Below are positions 33,237-41,377 of a stretch of 64,000 nucleotides of DNA, piece by piece (positions within the stretch are counted from its first letter, which is position 1; the number at the start of each line of letters is the position of its first letter). The position numbers and the translations under genes were made by a program. The notes beneath the pieces were generated by a model. It searched no databases, was not told where the DNA came from, and saw nothing but the letters and a program-made list of their open reading frames with translations. Origin of the DNA: UBA5066 sp046331465 (GTDB lineage: Bacteria; Acidobacteriota; Thermoanaerobaculia; UBA5066); NCBI GenBank assembly GCA_046331465.1, contig JAXLQV010000002.1:1488001-1552000 (forward strand), written 5' to 3'.

Positions 33237-36200
33237 TCAGTCGGCGGCGGGGAGAAAGGCCCCGTCGTCGCTCCGCTGCTGTGGGACTCCTCCGTCGTTG
33301 ATGACGGCGTACGGGACGAAGGGGTTCGACCCGGCGGTCCGCCGGATCCGCGCGTAGCCGCTCGTGACGCCGCCGGCCCACTTCGCGAGGACGTTGTTCA
33401 CCTGGGTCCAGCGTCGGGCGCCGAGCGTCACGCCCTCCTCGGTGTGGACGAGCCGGCCGGTGGCGCCGTCGAAGAGGTCGACCGCGAAGACGTCGTCGCT
33501 GCCGTCGGTCTCGCCGGTGTTCACGAGGGCGAGGTTCGTCCGGTTCGCGGAGTCCTGCCGGAGCCCGTAGAGCCAGGCCGAGTCGGTCGAGGCGGTCCCG
33601 AACGGCGTCGCCGGGTAGAAGAGGCCGTAGCGGCCGCCGCCGCCCGGAGCGGAGGTCCGCGCGCCGACGACGATCCCGGAGAGGTCCCCGTCGGACGACG
33701 AGACGAAGAGCGCGCCGACGTAGCCGCTCCCTGCCGGCCCGATCCCGGGCGTCGCCCGGTCGCGGAAGTACTGGAAGACGTTCGGCAGGATCACCTGGGC
33801 CCCGGCGGCGAGGACGAGGCTCGTCGCCGCCGTCGCGTCGGGGCGGTCGACCTGGTCGGAGACGAAGGAGAGCGTCAGCGTGCGGGAGCGGCCGGACCAG
33901 TTCGTCGCGACGAGCTCGCTCGTGTAGACGCTCGCCTCGAGGACGACGGGGACCGTGAGGCCGGTGACGGCGGCGGTCGACGCGGGCTGCGGCGGGACGA
34001 ACGATCCGTCGGAGTTCGCCTGGTCGTTCACGACGCCGTAGGCGAACCAGGGGGCCGTTCCGCCGACCCGCTCCACCTTCACGTAGCCATTCGTCATCCC
34101 GTGCTCTCCGAGGATCCCGCCGACCTGCGTGAAGCCCCCCGGCGGGAGCGACACGTCCGGCCGGACGACGCACGCGACGGAGTCGCCCGAGCAGACGGTC
34201 ACGCGCAGGACGACGTCTCCCTCCCCGGGCGCGCCGGCGTTCTGGAGCGCCAGGTTCGACCGGTCGCCGTCGTTCTCGCGGAGGCCGCAGATCCATGCGG
34301 GCCCCGAGAGCGCCTTCCAGGCGGGAGTTCCGCCGTAGGCGAGGCCCGCCTGACCGTTCGCCACGGCCGTCGTCGTCCTCACCGTCGCGGCGACCTCGGA
34401 GAGCGATTCGACGCCGCTCACGCCGATCGCGAGCGTGCCGCCGCGGTTTCCGCTCGCAGGGATCGGCGCGCCGAGGCGCGCGAGGTACGCGAGCGCGTCG
34501 GGCTCGACGACCTGGTGTCCGGCCGGGAGCGTGACGCGCGCCGTCCCCGATCCGCCCCCGAGCGTCGCGGCCCCGGTGTAGGAGAGCCGGACCGCGGCGT
34601 CGCGGTCGGAGCGGTTCGTCAGGGTCAGCCCCGACGTGTAGTGCGAGCCTCCGACGCCGTGGACGTCGAGGACGATCGGGACGAAGACGACCCCTTCGGT
34701 CGCCGAGGTCCCTGCCGACTGGTCGACCCGGAACGACGTCGTGCCGACGCGAAGGGTGCCGGAACGAGGCGAGGAGTCGAGGTTCGGCGCGACGGAGTAG
34801 GTGACGGTACCGGGTCCGCTGCCGCTCCAGCCGGACGTGATCGCGATCCACGTGCTCTCGGAGACGGCGGACCACGAGCAGCCGCCGAAGGGCGACACCT
34901 CGAGGGCCCCGCGCCCGCCCGCCGCGCCGAACGACTGGGAGAAGGGGGGCGTCAGGCCGATGAACCCGCAGGTCGTGATCTCGAAGGCCGCGTCGCTCGT
35001 GTCCGATGTCGTCCCGGCGGCGTCGCTCACCCGCACGTAGCAGACCTTCGAGAGGGCCTGCGGCACGGTCCACACGAACGAGCCGGTGTTTGGCGTGCTC
35101 GCCACGACGGTCTTCGGGTCGACGAGCTGCCCGTCCCAGGGAGAGGTCGTCGAGTACTCGATCTTCACGTTCGCGATCGGGCCGGTGGCGCTCCAGGTGA
35201 TCGCGTGGACCGTCCCCGCCTGCCAGACCTCGCCCCCGTTCGGAGCCGTGACGTGGAGGGTCGGGTTTCCGCCCGAGCCGACCTTCATGGCGAAGACGCC
35301 GTCGCCCATCGTCCCGGCATAGATCCGGGAGTGATCCGCCGGGTCGATCGCGAGCGCCCGGACGTCGGTGTTCGTGAGCCCGGAGTCGAGGTGGTTCCAG
35401 GTCGCCCCTCCGTCGGACGAGAACGCGACGCCGTCGGAGCCCGACGCCCAGAACGTCCCCGGGGCGGCCCGGTCCGCGACGAGGGCGCCGCTCGACGCGT
35501 AGAGCCGCGTGACGCGGCCCCAGGTCGTCCCGCCGTCCGTCGTCCGGTAGACGCCGTCGAACGAGAGAGCCAGGACGGTGCCCGAGGTCGCCGGGTGGAC
35601 GACGATCGCGGTCACGGAAATCGGGGCCGACGCGCCGGCGGAGCTCCAGGACAGCCCGCCGTTCGTGCTCTTCTGGAGGCCGCCGAACGTCATCGACGCC
35701 CAGACGGTCTGGGGGGAGAGCGGGTCGATCGCGACCGCCTTCACGAAGCTGTGCCCGGCGCCCGTGTAGACGGGGCTCCAGGTCAGCCCGCGATCGGTGC
35801 TTTTGTAGACGTGGTCCATCGTTCCGGCGTAGACGGTCGACGGCGTCGCCGGATCGATCGCGACGCACGAGGTGGGCTCCAGGATCACCGGCACGTACGT
35901 CGCGCCGGAGTCGGAGCTCCGCGCGAGGGCCGCCGACGTCGCGGCGTAGACGATCGAGGCGATCGAAGGGTCGAAGACGATCGCCGAGGTCTCGTAGCCG
36001 GTCGTGACGGGGCTCCAGGAGGCGCCGCCGTTCGTCGTGACCGAGTACCCGGACGACGTGCCCGCCACGAGCGTCGAGGAGGAGCCGGGCGAGACCGCGA
36101 CGGCCTTCACTTCGGCGCCTGCGGGGCCGATGGGGCTCCACGAGCCGTCCCCCGCCTCGAGGCGGGGCGCGAAGGCGACGGCGGCGACCAGGACGAGAAC

Positions 36201-36266
36201 GGCGGAGGCCGCGAGGACCCGGCCGGTCCGGCCGGGGCAGGCGGACCAGTGCCCGGAGCTGTACAT
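33237..36266 (-). CDS. exported BNR-repeat protein with BACON domain and two C-terminal modules
   Basis: A 1009-residue exported protein (signal region VLAASAVLVLVAAVAFAPRLEAG). Residues about 40-345 form a beta propeller with at least six Asp-box motifs (TTNGGASW, SSDSGATY, STDRGLTW, STNGGLSW, TTDGGTTW, SSDGGATW). Next is a Ser-Thr-rich Kre9/KNH-like domain (PNGGEVWQAGTVHAITW), then a BACON-like domain (GGCSWSAVSESTWIAITSG ... SFRVDQSAG). The C-terminal 450 residues hold two copies of a module of about 220 residues marked by VPIVLDVHGVGGSHYTSGL, GDRSNLALQN and FAYGVVNDQANSDGSFVP, shared with two other proteins of the window. The propeller resembles sortilin/sialidase-type repeats; enzymatic function is doubtful. 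ATG 36266 has AAAGGA nine bases upstream. Confidence 0.85.
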   Translation of the reverse strand: MYSSGHWSACPGRTGRVLAASAVLVLVAAVAFAPRLEAGDGSWSPIGPAGAEVKAVAVSPGSSSTLVAGTSSGYSVTTNGGASWSPVTTGYETSAIVFDPSIASIVYAATSAALARSSDSGATYVPVILEPTSCVAIDPATPSTVYAGTMDHVYKSTDRGLTWSPVYTGAGHSFVKAVAIDPLSPQTVWASMTFGGLQKSTNGGLSWSSAGASAPISVTAIVVHPATSGTVLALSFDGVYRTTDGGTTWGRVTRLYASSGALVADRAAPGTFWASGSDGVAFSSDGGATWNHLDSGLTNTDVRALAIDPADHSRIYAGTMGDGVFAMKVGSGGNPTLHVTAPNGGEVWQAGTVHAITWSATGPIANVKIEYSTTSPWDGQLVDPKTVVASTPNTGSFVWTVPQALSKVCYVRVSDAAGTTSDTSDAAFEITTCGFIGLTPPFSQSFGAAGGRGALEVSPFGGCSWSAVSESTWIAITSGWSGSGPGTVTYSVAPNLDSSPRSGTLRVGTTSFRVDQSAGTSATEGVVFVPIVLDVHGVGGSHYTSGLTLTNRSDRDAAVRLSYTGAATLGGGSGTARVTLPAGHQVVEPDALAYLARLGAPIPASGNRGGTLAIGVSGVESLSEVAATVRTTTAVANGQAGLAYGGTPAWKALSGPAWICGLRENDGDRSNLALQNAGAPGEGDVVLRVTVCSGDSVACVVRPDVSLPPGGFTQVGGILGEHGMTNGYVKVERVGGTAPWFAYGVVNDQANSDGSFVPPQPASTAAVTGLTVPVVLEASVYTSELVATNWSGRSRTLTLSFVSDQVDRPDATAATSLVLAAGAQVILPNVFQYFRDRATPGIGPAGSGYVGALFVSSSDGDLSGIVVGARTSAPGGGGRYGLFYPATPFGTASTDSAWLYGLRQDSANRTNLALVNTGETDGSDDVFAVDLFDGATGRLVHTEEGVTLGARRWTQVNNVLAKWAGGVTSGYARIRRTAGSNPFVPYAVINDGGVPQQRSDDGAFLPAAD

Positions 36267-36350
36267 CGGAGGCGTTCCTTTCCGAGTCGCGGGCCGTGCG
36301 AGGGCCGTCGCCTTTCCCGTGCCTCACCGCTGGCTGGCTTGAGGGCCGGA

Positions 36351-36356
36351 ACGATA
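36351..36356 (-). promoter_or_regulatory. -10 element TATCGT
   Basis: A minus-strand TATCGT lies in the 244-base divergent gap, 85 bases before the start codon of the BNR protein at 36266. Confidence 0.35.
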
Positions 36357-36465
36357 GGTGAGTCGTCGCTGCGCCGCAACAAAGAGGACCGCTCCGGGCC
36401 TCCTCCGGGCTCCGCGAAGCCCCGCGGCGCCATCCTGCAGGGCCGGTCCCGCCGCGAATCAGGGC

Positions 36466-36471
36466 TAAGAT
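36466..36471 (+). promoter_or_regulatory. -10 element TAAGAT
   Basis: TAAGAT lies 39 bases before the endonuclease gene start; an SD sequence follows in the leader. Confidence 0.45.
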
Positions 36472-36510
36472 CCGCCCTTCGGCCCGGCCCGGCCGTGCGA
36501 GGAAGAAGCA

Positions 36511-39500
36511 ATGAACTCGACAGTCCGTCGACCCATGCGGGGGAGGCTCGTCGCCCTCGCGATCTGGAAGTGCCGGCCGGCCCTCGGCCTCCTCCCGGCG
36601 ATCGCGGCGCTCGTCCTCGTGGCGCGGCCCGCGGGAGCCCAGAAGATCACCGAGGTCGTCGCGGACCACGCGGGGAGCCCCGATGATCACGAGTACATCG
36701 AGGTCGCCGCGAACCCGGCGAGCGTCCACCCGACCGGGAACTCCGGCACCGTCCTCGTGAATCTCTCCGCGTACACCCTCCTCGAGATCGACGGGACGAC
36801 GGACCCCGGAAGGATCCTCCACACGTTTCCCGTCGGGACGACGAACGGCTCCGGCTTCTGGTCGACGGGCTACCTGACCGCGACGCTCGAGAAGCCGGCG
36901 TTCACGATCCTCCTCGTCTCCGGATACAACGACGCAGCCGCTGCCGCCGTCGGCTATGACCTCGACGCCGGCAACGACGGAATCCTGGACGTGGCGCCGT
37001 GGACCGCGGTCGCCGACGGCGTCGCGTTCTCGGACGGGAGCCCCGGCGCGCGGACCTACGCAGCGCCCGTCCTCGGGCCGGGCTTCGACGGCGTGGCGAC
37101 GCCACCCGGAGGCGCGTCGCGTTTCCCGTACTACGGCGACACCGATTCCGTGACGGACTGGAAGCGGAACGACTTCGACGGCGACGGCCTGCCCGGATTC
37201 ACCGGGACGCTGGCCGCAGGCGAGGCCCGCAACACGCCGGGCTCCGTGAACCGGGTCTCCCTCGCGGACTATTACGCCGGTGTCGACACGTCGAGCTCCG
37301 CCGCGCTCCGGGCCGCGCTCCACGCGCGGATCGCGAACCACATCCGGTTCCCCTACACGTCGAGCTCGACGGACACGTGGGACATCCTGAATGCCGCGGA
37401 CCAGGACCCCACGGACCCGGGGAGCATCCTCGACATCTACAAGAACGCGACCTACACGAAGATCACGGGCGGGACGGGGGCCTACAACCGCGAGCACTCC
37501 TGGCCGAACTCCTACGGCTTCAACGACGCGACGGCGACCTCCGAGTACACGGACTGCCACCACCTCTTCGCGTCCGACACGACCTACAACGGCAACCGCG
37601 GCAACCAGCCGTACGGCACCTGCAGCTCCGGCTGCACGGAGAACACGACGAACCTGAACCACGGCTTCGGCGGAGGGAGCGGAACGTACCCCGGGAACTC
37701 GAACTGGTACAACGGCTCCGTCTACGAAGTCTGGAACCACATGAAGGGCGACCTGGCCCGGGCCAGCCTCTACATGGACGTGCGGTACGAGGGGGGGACG
37801 CATCCCTACACGGGGACGAGCGAGCAGAACCTCCAGCTCACCGACACGCTTTCGCAGATACAGACGAACCAGCCGTACATGGGCCTCCGTTCCGTTCTCC
37901 TCGCGTGGCACGCCGCCGATCCGCCGGACGACGCCGAGCGCCACCGGAACGACGTCGTCGAGAGCTTCCAGGGGAACCGGAACCCGTTCGTCGACCACCC
38001 GGAGTGGGTCTCCTGCGTCTTCGAGGGGACGGGGTGCTCGGGCACGATCAGCGCGCCGGCGGTGACGACGTCGGCGGCGACGGGGGTCACGACGACGGGG
38101 GCGACGCTGAACGGCACGGTGAACCCGAACGGCGTGGCGACGACGGCGTCGTTCGAGTGGGGGACGACGACGTCGTACGGGCAGACGGCGGGAGCGGAGT
38201 CGGTCGGCTCGGGGAGCAACGCCCAGCCGATCGCGGCGGCGATCGCCGGCCTCGCGCCCTGCACGACGATCCACTTCCGCGCGACGGCGACGAGCGTCGG
38301 GGGGACGGCGACGGGCGGAGACCTCTCTTTCACGACGACGTGCCCCTCGCCGGCGGTGACGACGTCGGCGGCGACGGGGGTCACGACGACGGGGGCGACG
38401 CTGAACGGCAGCGTGAACCCGAACGGCGTGGCGACGACGGCGTCGTTCGAGTGGGGGACGACGACGTCGTACGGGCAGACGGCGGGAGCGCAGTCGGTCG
38501 GCTCGGGGAGCAACGCCCAGCCGATCGCGGCGGCGATCGCCGGCCTCGCGCCCTGCACGACGATCCACTTCCGCGCGACGGCGACGAGCGTCGGGGGGAC
38601 GGCGACGGGCGGAGACCTCTCTTTCACGACGACGTGCCCCTCGCCGGCGGTGACGACGTCGGCGGCGACGGGGGTCACGACGACGGGGGCGACGCTGAAC
38701 GGCACGGTGAACCCGAACGGCGTGGCGACGACGGCGTCGTTCGAGTGGGGGACGACGACGTCGTACGGGCAGACGGCGGGAGCGCAGTCGGTCGGCTCGG
38801 GGAGCAACGCCCAGCCGATCGCGGCGGCGATCGCCGGCCTCGCGCCCTGCACGACGATCCACTTCCGCGCGACGGCGACGAGCGCCGGGGGGACGGCGAC
38901 GGGCGGAGACCTCTCCTTCACGACGACGTGCCCCTCGCCGGCGGTGACGACGTCGGCGGCGACGGGGGTCACGACGACGGGGGCGACGCTGAACGGCACG
39001 GTGAACCCGAACGGCGTGGCGACGACGGCGTCGTTCGAGTGGGGGACGACGACGTCGTACGGGCAGACGGCGACGGCCCAGGCGATGGGGACGGGGTCCT
39101 CGCCGCTGGCGCTGACGGTGGACGTCTCGGGCCTGACGCCCTGCGCGACGTACCACTTCCGCGCGACCGCGACGAGCGCGGGCGGGATGGTGAACGGCGC
39201 GGACGCCACGTTCACGACGTCCTGCACGGGGCGATTCCATCCCCTCGAGCCGTGCCGGGCCGTCGACACACGGTCCGGCACTCCGCTCGCGGACGGGGTT
39301 CCTCGCGTCGTCACGCTCCTCGGCGCCTGCCAGATACCCGCCGAGGCGAAGGCGGTCTGCGCGAACGTCACGGCCACGCAGTCGACGCGCGGCGGGCTTG
39401 TCTCGGTCTACCCGGCGGACGTCGCCTCGACCGGGACGAGCGTCGTGCATTTCGGGTCGGGACGAACGCGCGCCTCCTCGACGATGATCAAGCTCTCGCC

Positions 39501-39585
39501 CGACGGCCGGGCCCGCCTCGAGGCGTCCGTCCCGACAGGAGGGACGGTTCACGTCATCGTGGACGTGAGCGGATACTTCGACTGA
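36511..39585 (+). CDS. exported endonuclease I (EndA/NucM type) with fibronectin-like repeats
   Basis: A 1024-residue exported nuclease. The signal peptide ends near RPAGAQ, residue about 43. An N-terminal lamin-tail-like domain (KITEVVADHAGSPDDHEYIEVAANP) precedes the endonuclease I domain at about residues 250-500, with YNREHSWPNSYGF, YTDCHHLFASDTTYNGNRGNQPYG and VWNHMKGDLARASLYMDVRYEGG carrying the catalytic His and metal-binding Asn residues. Four near-identical 98-residue beta-sandwich repeats follow, then a C-terminal domain opening FHPLEPCRAVDTRSG and ending VIVDVSGYFD, a module seen on other secreted bacterial proteins. It probably degrades extracellular DNA for nutrient use. ATG 36511 follows GAGGAAG. 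Confidence 0.9.
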   Translation: MNSTVRRPMRGRLVALAIWKCRPALGLLPAIAALVLVARPAGAQKITEVVADHAGSPDDHEYIEVAANPASVHPTGNSGTVLVNLSAYTLLEIDGTTDPGRILHTFPVGTTNGSGFWSTGYLTATLEKPAFTILLVSGYNDAAAAAVGYDLDAGNDGILDVAPWTAVADGVAFSDGSPGARTYAAPVLGPGFDGVATPPGGASRFPYYGDTDSVTDWKRNDFDGDGLPGFTGTLAAGEARNTPGSVNRVSLADYYAGVDTSSSAALRAALHARIANHIRFPYTSSSTDTWDILNAADQDPTDPGSILDIYKNATYTKITGGTGAYNREHSWPNSYGFNDATATSEYTDCHHLFASDTTYNGNRGNQPYGTCSSGCTENTTNLNHGFGGGSGTYPGNSNWYNGSVYEVWNHMKGDLARASLYMDVRYEGGTHPYTGTSEQNLQLTDTLSQIQTNQPYMGLRSVLLAWHAADPPDDAERHRNDVVESFQGNRNPFVDHPEWVSCVFEGTGCSGTISAPAVTTSAATGVTTTGATLNGTVNPNGVATTASFEWGTTTSYGQTAGAESVGSGSNAQPIAAAIAGLAPCTTIHFRATATSVGGTATGGDLSFTTTCPSPAVTTSAATGVTTTGATLNGSVNPNGVATTASFEWGTTTSYGQTAGAQSVGSGSNAQPIAAAIAGLAPCTTIHFRATATSVGGTATGGDLSFTTTCPSPAVTTSAATGVTTTGATLNGTVNPNGVATTASFEWGTTTSYGQTAGAQSVGSGSNAQPIAAAIAGLAPCTTIHFRATATSAGGTATGGDLSFTTTCPSPAVTTSAATGVTTTGATLNGTVNPNGVATTASFEWGTTTSYGQTATAQAMGTGSSPLALTVDVSGLTPCATYHFRATATSAGGMVNGADATFTTSCTGRFHPLEPCRAVDTRSGTPLADGVPRVVTLLGACQIPAEAKAVCANVTATQSTRGGLVSVYPADVASTGTSVVHFGSGRTRASSTMIKLSPDGRARLEASVPTGGTVHVIVDVSGYFD
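38056..39231 (+). repeat. four tandem 294-bp coding repeats
   Basis: Units begin at 38056, 38350, 38644 and 38938, exactly 294 bases (98 codons) apart and in frame. The first three differ by only a few bases; the fourth keeps its first half and diverges in the second (from the GQTATAQAMGTGSS segment). DNA-level identity this high points to recent duplication or ongoing gene conversion within the endonuclease gene. Confidence 0.95.
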
Positions 39586-39614
39586 TGGGAGACTCGACGA
39601 CTCCGGGAGGCACG

Positions 39615-40580
39615 ATGCGACGCGCGATCCACCGAATTCCCCTCCTCGCCCTCGTCGGCGTTCTCGCGGCGCCCGTCTGCTCCGCGGAGGTGGCGAAGGC
39701 GCCGGCCGGGACGGGGCTCGCCGGCGGATGGAAGCTGACGTCCACGCGGGACGACGTCGACATGAAGCCCGTGAAGGAGAGCTGGAACCCGCTCGGCGGC
39801 GCCGAGACGCCGGGAGGGACCGGGTCGCGCGGCACCGGCGGGGGCTTCGACATTCCGCTCGAGGTGATGACCGACGCCCGCCGTCTCGCGGTGACGGACG
39901 ACGGGACGAGGATCGACGTGACCTATCCCTCGGGCCGGAAGCGGACCTTCGTCACGGACGGGACGAAGAGGCGCTTCGACGACGGCGACGGTCCGGCCGA
40001 CGTCACGGGGCATCGCGCCGGGACGACGGTCACGGTCTTCTCGGAGTGGTTCCGCGGCTACAAGCTGAAGGAGACGTGGGAGCTTCGGGATGGGCCGCGG
40101 CGCCTCGTCGTCCGGGGGAAGCTGAAGGGCCGCGAGTCGCAGGAGTACGTGAGGAGCTACGAGCCCCTGCCGCCGGGAGAGCCCGTCTTCACCCCGACTC
40201 CCGCCCCGGCGTCGGAAGCGTCCGCGGGCGCGGAAGCGCTGGCCGCCGCGTTGGCGCCCCCGCCCCCGACCGTCGACCGGATGGCCGAGTGCACGATCCA
40301 CCCGCCGAGGAACTCCCGTGAGGACGAGCTCACGCACCTCGCCCGGGTGCGGCAGGAGGAGGCTTCGAAGGCGGCGATCGCCTCGGTCGCGCCGGCGAAG
40401 CCGACCGACGTGATCTCGTCGGACGTCGAGGACTTCGAGGGCTGCCTCGCCTGGCCGTTCACGCTCCGCATTCCGGGACGGAAGGGCGTGCAGGAGATCT
40501 TCGTCGACGCGGGAGACGGGAAGGTCGTCCGGTCGGAGTTCATCCCGATGTCCTCCTCGGGCGAGCCGCCGAATCCCTGA
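39615..40580 (+). CDS. exported hypothetical protein
   Basis: A 321-residue protein with a signal peptide (IPLLALVGVLAAPVCSA). Residues about 25-180 look like a lipocalin-like or small beta-barrel domain (GLAGGWKLTSTRDD, RLAVTDDGTRIDVTYPSGRKRTF, TVTVFSEWFRGYKLKETWELRDG). A proline- and alanine-rich linker precedes a second part with two cysteines (AECTIHPP, FEGCLAWPFTLRIPG). I do not recognise a family. ATG 39615 has GGGAGG five bases upstream and follows the endonuclease stop by 29 bases, so cotranscription is likely. Confidence 0.7.
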   Translation: MRRAIHRIPLLALVGVLAAPVCSAEVAKAPAGTGLAGGWKLTSTRDDVDMKPVKESWNPLGGAETPGGTGSRGTGGGFDIPLEVMTDARRLAVTDDGTRIDVTYPSGRKRTFVTDGTKRRFDDGDGPADVTGHRAGTTVTVFSEWFRGYKLKETWELRDGPRRLVVRGKLKGRESQEYVRSYEPLPPGEPVFTPTPAPASEASAGAEALAAALAPPPPTVDRMAECTIHPPRNSREDELTHLARVRQEEASKAAIASVAPAKPTDVISSDVEDFEGCLAWPFTLRIPGRKGVQEIFVDAGDGKVVRSEFIPMSSSGEPPNP

Positions 40581-40842
40581 CGGCGATCGCCCCGCGGGTG
40601 CGACGCCGTGTGAGCGCGGAGTGCGACGTTCCGCCGCACCCGGTGTGCGCTCGTGACACGCTGCACCGCCGTCGCAGGCGGTTCGATCGCCGCGAAACGG
40701 GCCTGACACGTCAAAAAGCCGCTGTTCATGCGGGTTTTGCGAGCGAAGCGCGGATCGGGCACGGGTTGTGCTTGATGACGACCAACGGTCGGTCGTGCCG
40801 GACCCGACAACCGGACACGATCCGGACGAGAGAGGTGCAGAG
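40581..40842 (+). other. 262-base gap with regulatory content
   Basis: It holds a candidate sigma-54 promoter at 40757-40772 and, upstream, an imperfect dyad TGAC-AC-GTCA within the relatively A/T-richer stretch around 40700-40730 that could bind a regulator. I see no gene in it. Confidence 0.5.
40757..40772 (+). promoter_or_regulatory. candidate sigma-54 promoter
   Basis: GGGCACGGGTTGTGCT keeps the GG-N10-GC spacing and matches 10 of the 12 fixed positions of the -24/-12 consensus. Transcription would start near 40783, about 60 bases before the ATG of the small exported protein. Confidence 0.45.
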
Positions 40843-41298
40843 ATGAAGAAGCTCGTGAACTGCCTGGTCGTCGTGTCCCTCGCCGCGCTGGCCGCCTTCG
40901 TCGTCGCGCCGGTCGCGCTCGCGGACGGCGCGGAGTACGCCGCCGCGTTCTACGTCCCGGAGAGCCTGCAGGTGGGATCGACGAACCTCGACGCGGGGGT
41001 CTACGTCGTCCGCTCGATGAACTCGGGCTCGGCCCGGAACCTGCTCGTCGTGACGAGCGTCGACGGGACGAAGGTCCTCGCGACGCTCCTCGTCACGCCC
41101 CACCAGATCGCGCAGCAGGACATTCGCAGCACGAGCCGCCTCCTCTACGACGCGGCGGACGCGACCCGTCCCGCGGCGCTCCGGACGTTCCTCGTCGCGA
41201 ACTCCTCCTTCGGCTACGACGTCATGAAGACGTCGACGCCGACGCGGGTCGCCTCCGCGGCGACGAAGGAGATCGTCGCGATCGCGTCCGTCCGCTAG
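40843..41298 (+). CDS. small exported hypothetical protein
   Basis: A 151-residue protein with a signal peptide (LVVVSLAALAAFVVAPVALA, cut before DGAEY). The mature part has a short beta-rich pattern: FYVPESLQVGSTNLDAGVYVV, RNLLVVTSVDGTKVLATLLV, and AALRTFLVANSSFGYDVM. This arrangement is seen in small exported acidobacterial proteins of unknown role; I cannot name a family. ATG 40843 has AGAGG about nine bases upstream. It stands alone behind a candidate sigma-54 promoter, so it may be induced by an enhancer-binding activator elsewhere in the genome. Confidence 0.75.
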   Translation: MKKLVNCLVVVSLAALAAFVVAPVALADGAEYAAAFYVPESLQVGSTNLDAGVYVVRSMNSGSARNLLVVTSVDGTKVLATLLVTPHQIAQQDIRSTSRLLYDAADATRPAALRTFLVANSSFGYDVMKTSTPTRVASAATKEIVAIASVR

Positions 41299-41351
41299 CG
41301 CGACCTCCGGCCCCGCCGCTTCCCCCGGCGCGCGGCGGCCGACCCGGCTGC

Positions 41352-41357
41352 TACTCT
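41352..41357 (+). promoter_or_regulatory. -10 element TACTCT
   Basis: TACTCT lies 20 bases before the GH9 gene start, with GGGAGGGA between them. Confidence 0.4.
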
Positions 41358-41377
41358 GGGCCGCGGGAGGGACGGCG

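Noticed and set aside
38056..39231. CRISPR array or mobile element from the tandem repeats
   Set aside because: The units are 294 bases, contiguous, in frame and part of a secreted protein; there are no spacers, terminal repeats or transposase.
32479..39552. A 2357-codon open frame on the minus strand
   Set aside because: It is arginine-rich throughout, crosses several well-supported genes on both strands, and arises from the extreme GC bias of the overlapped genes.
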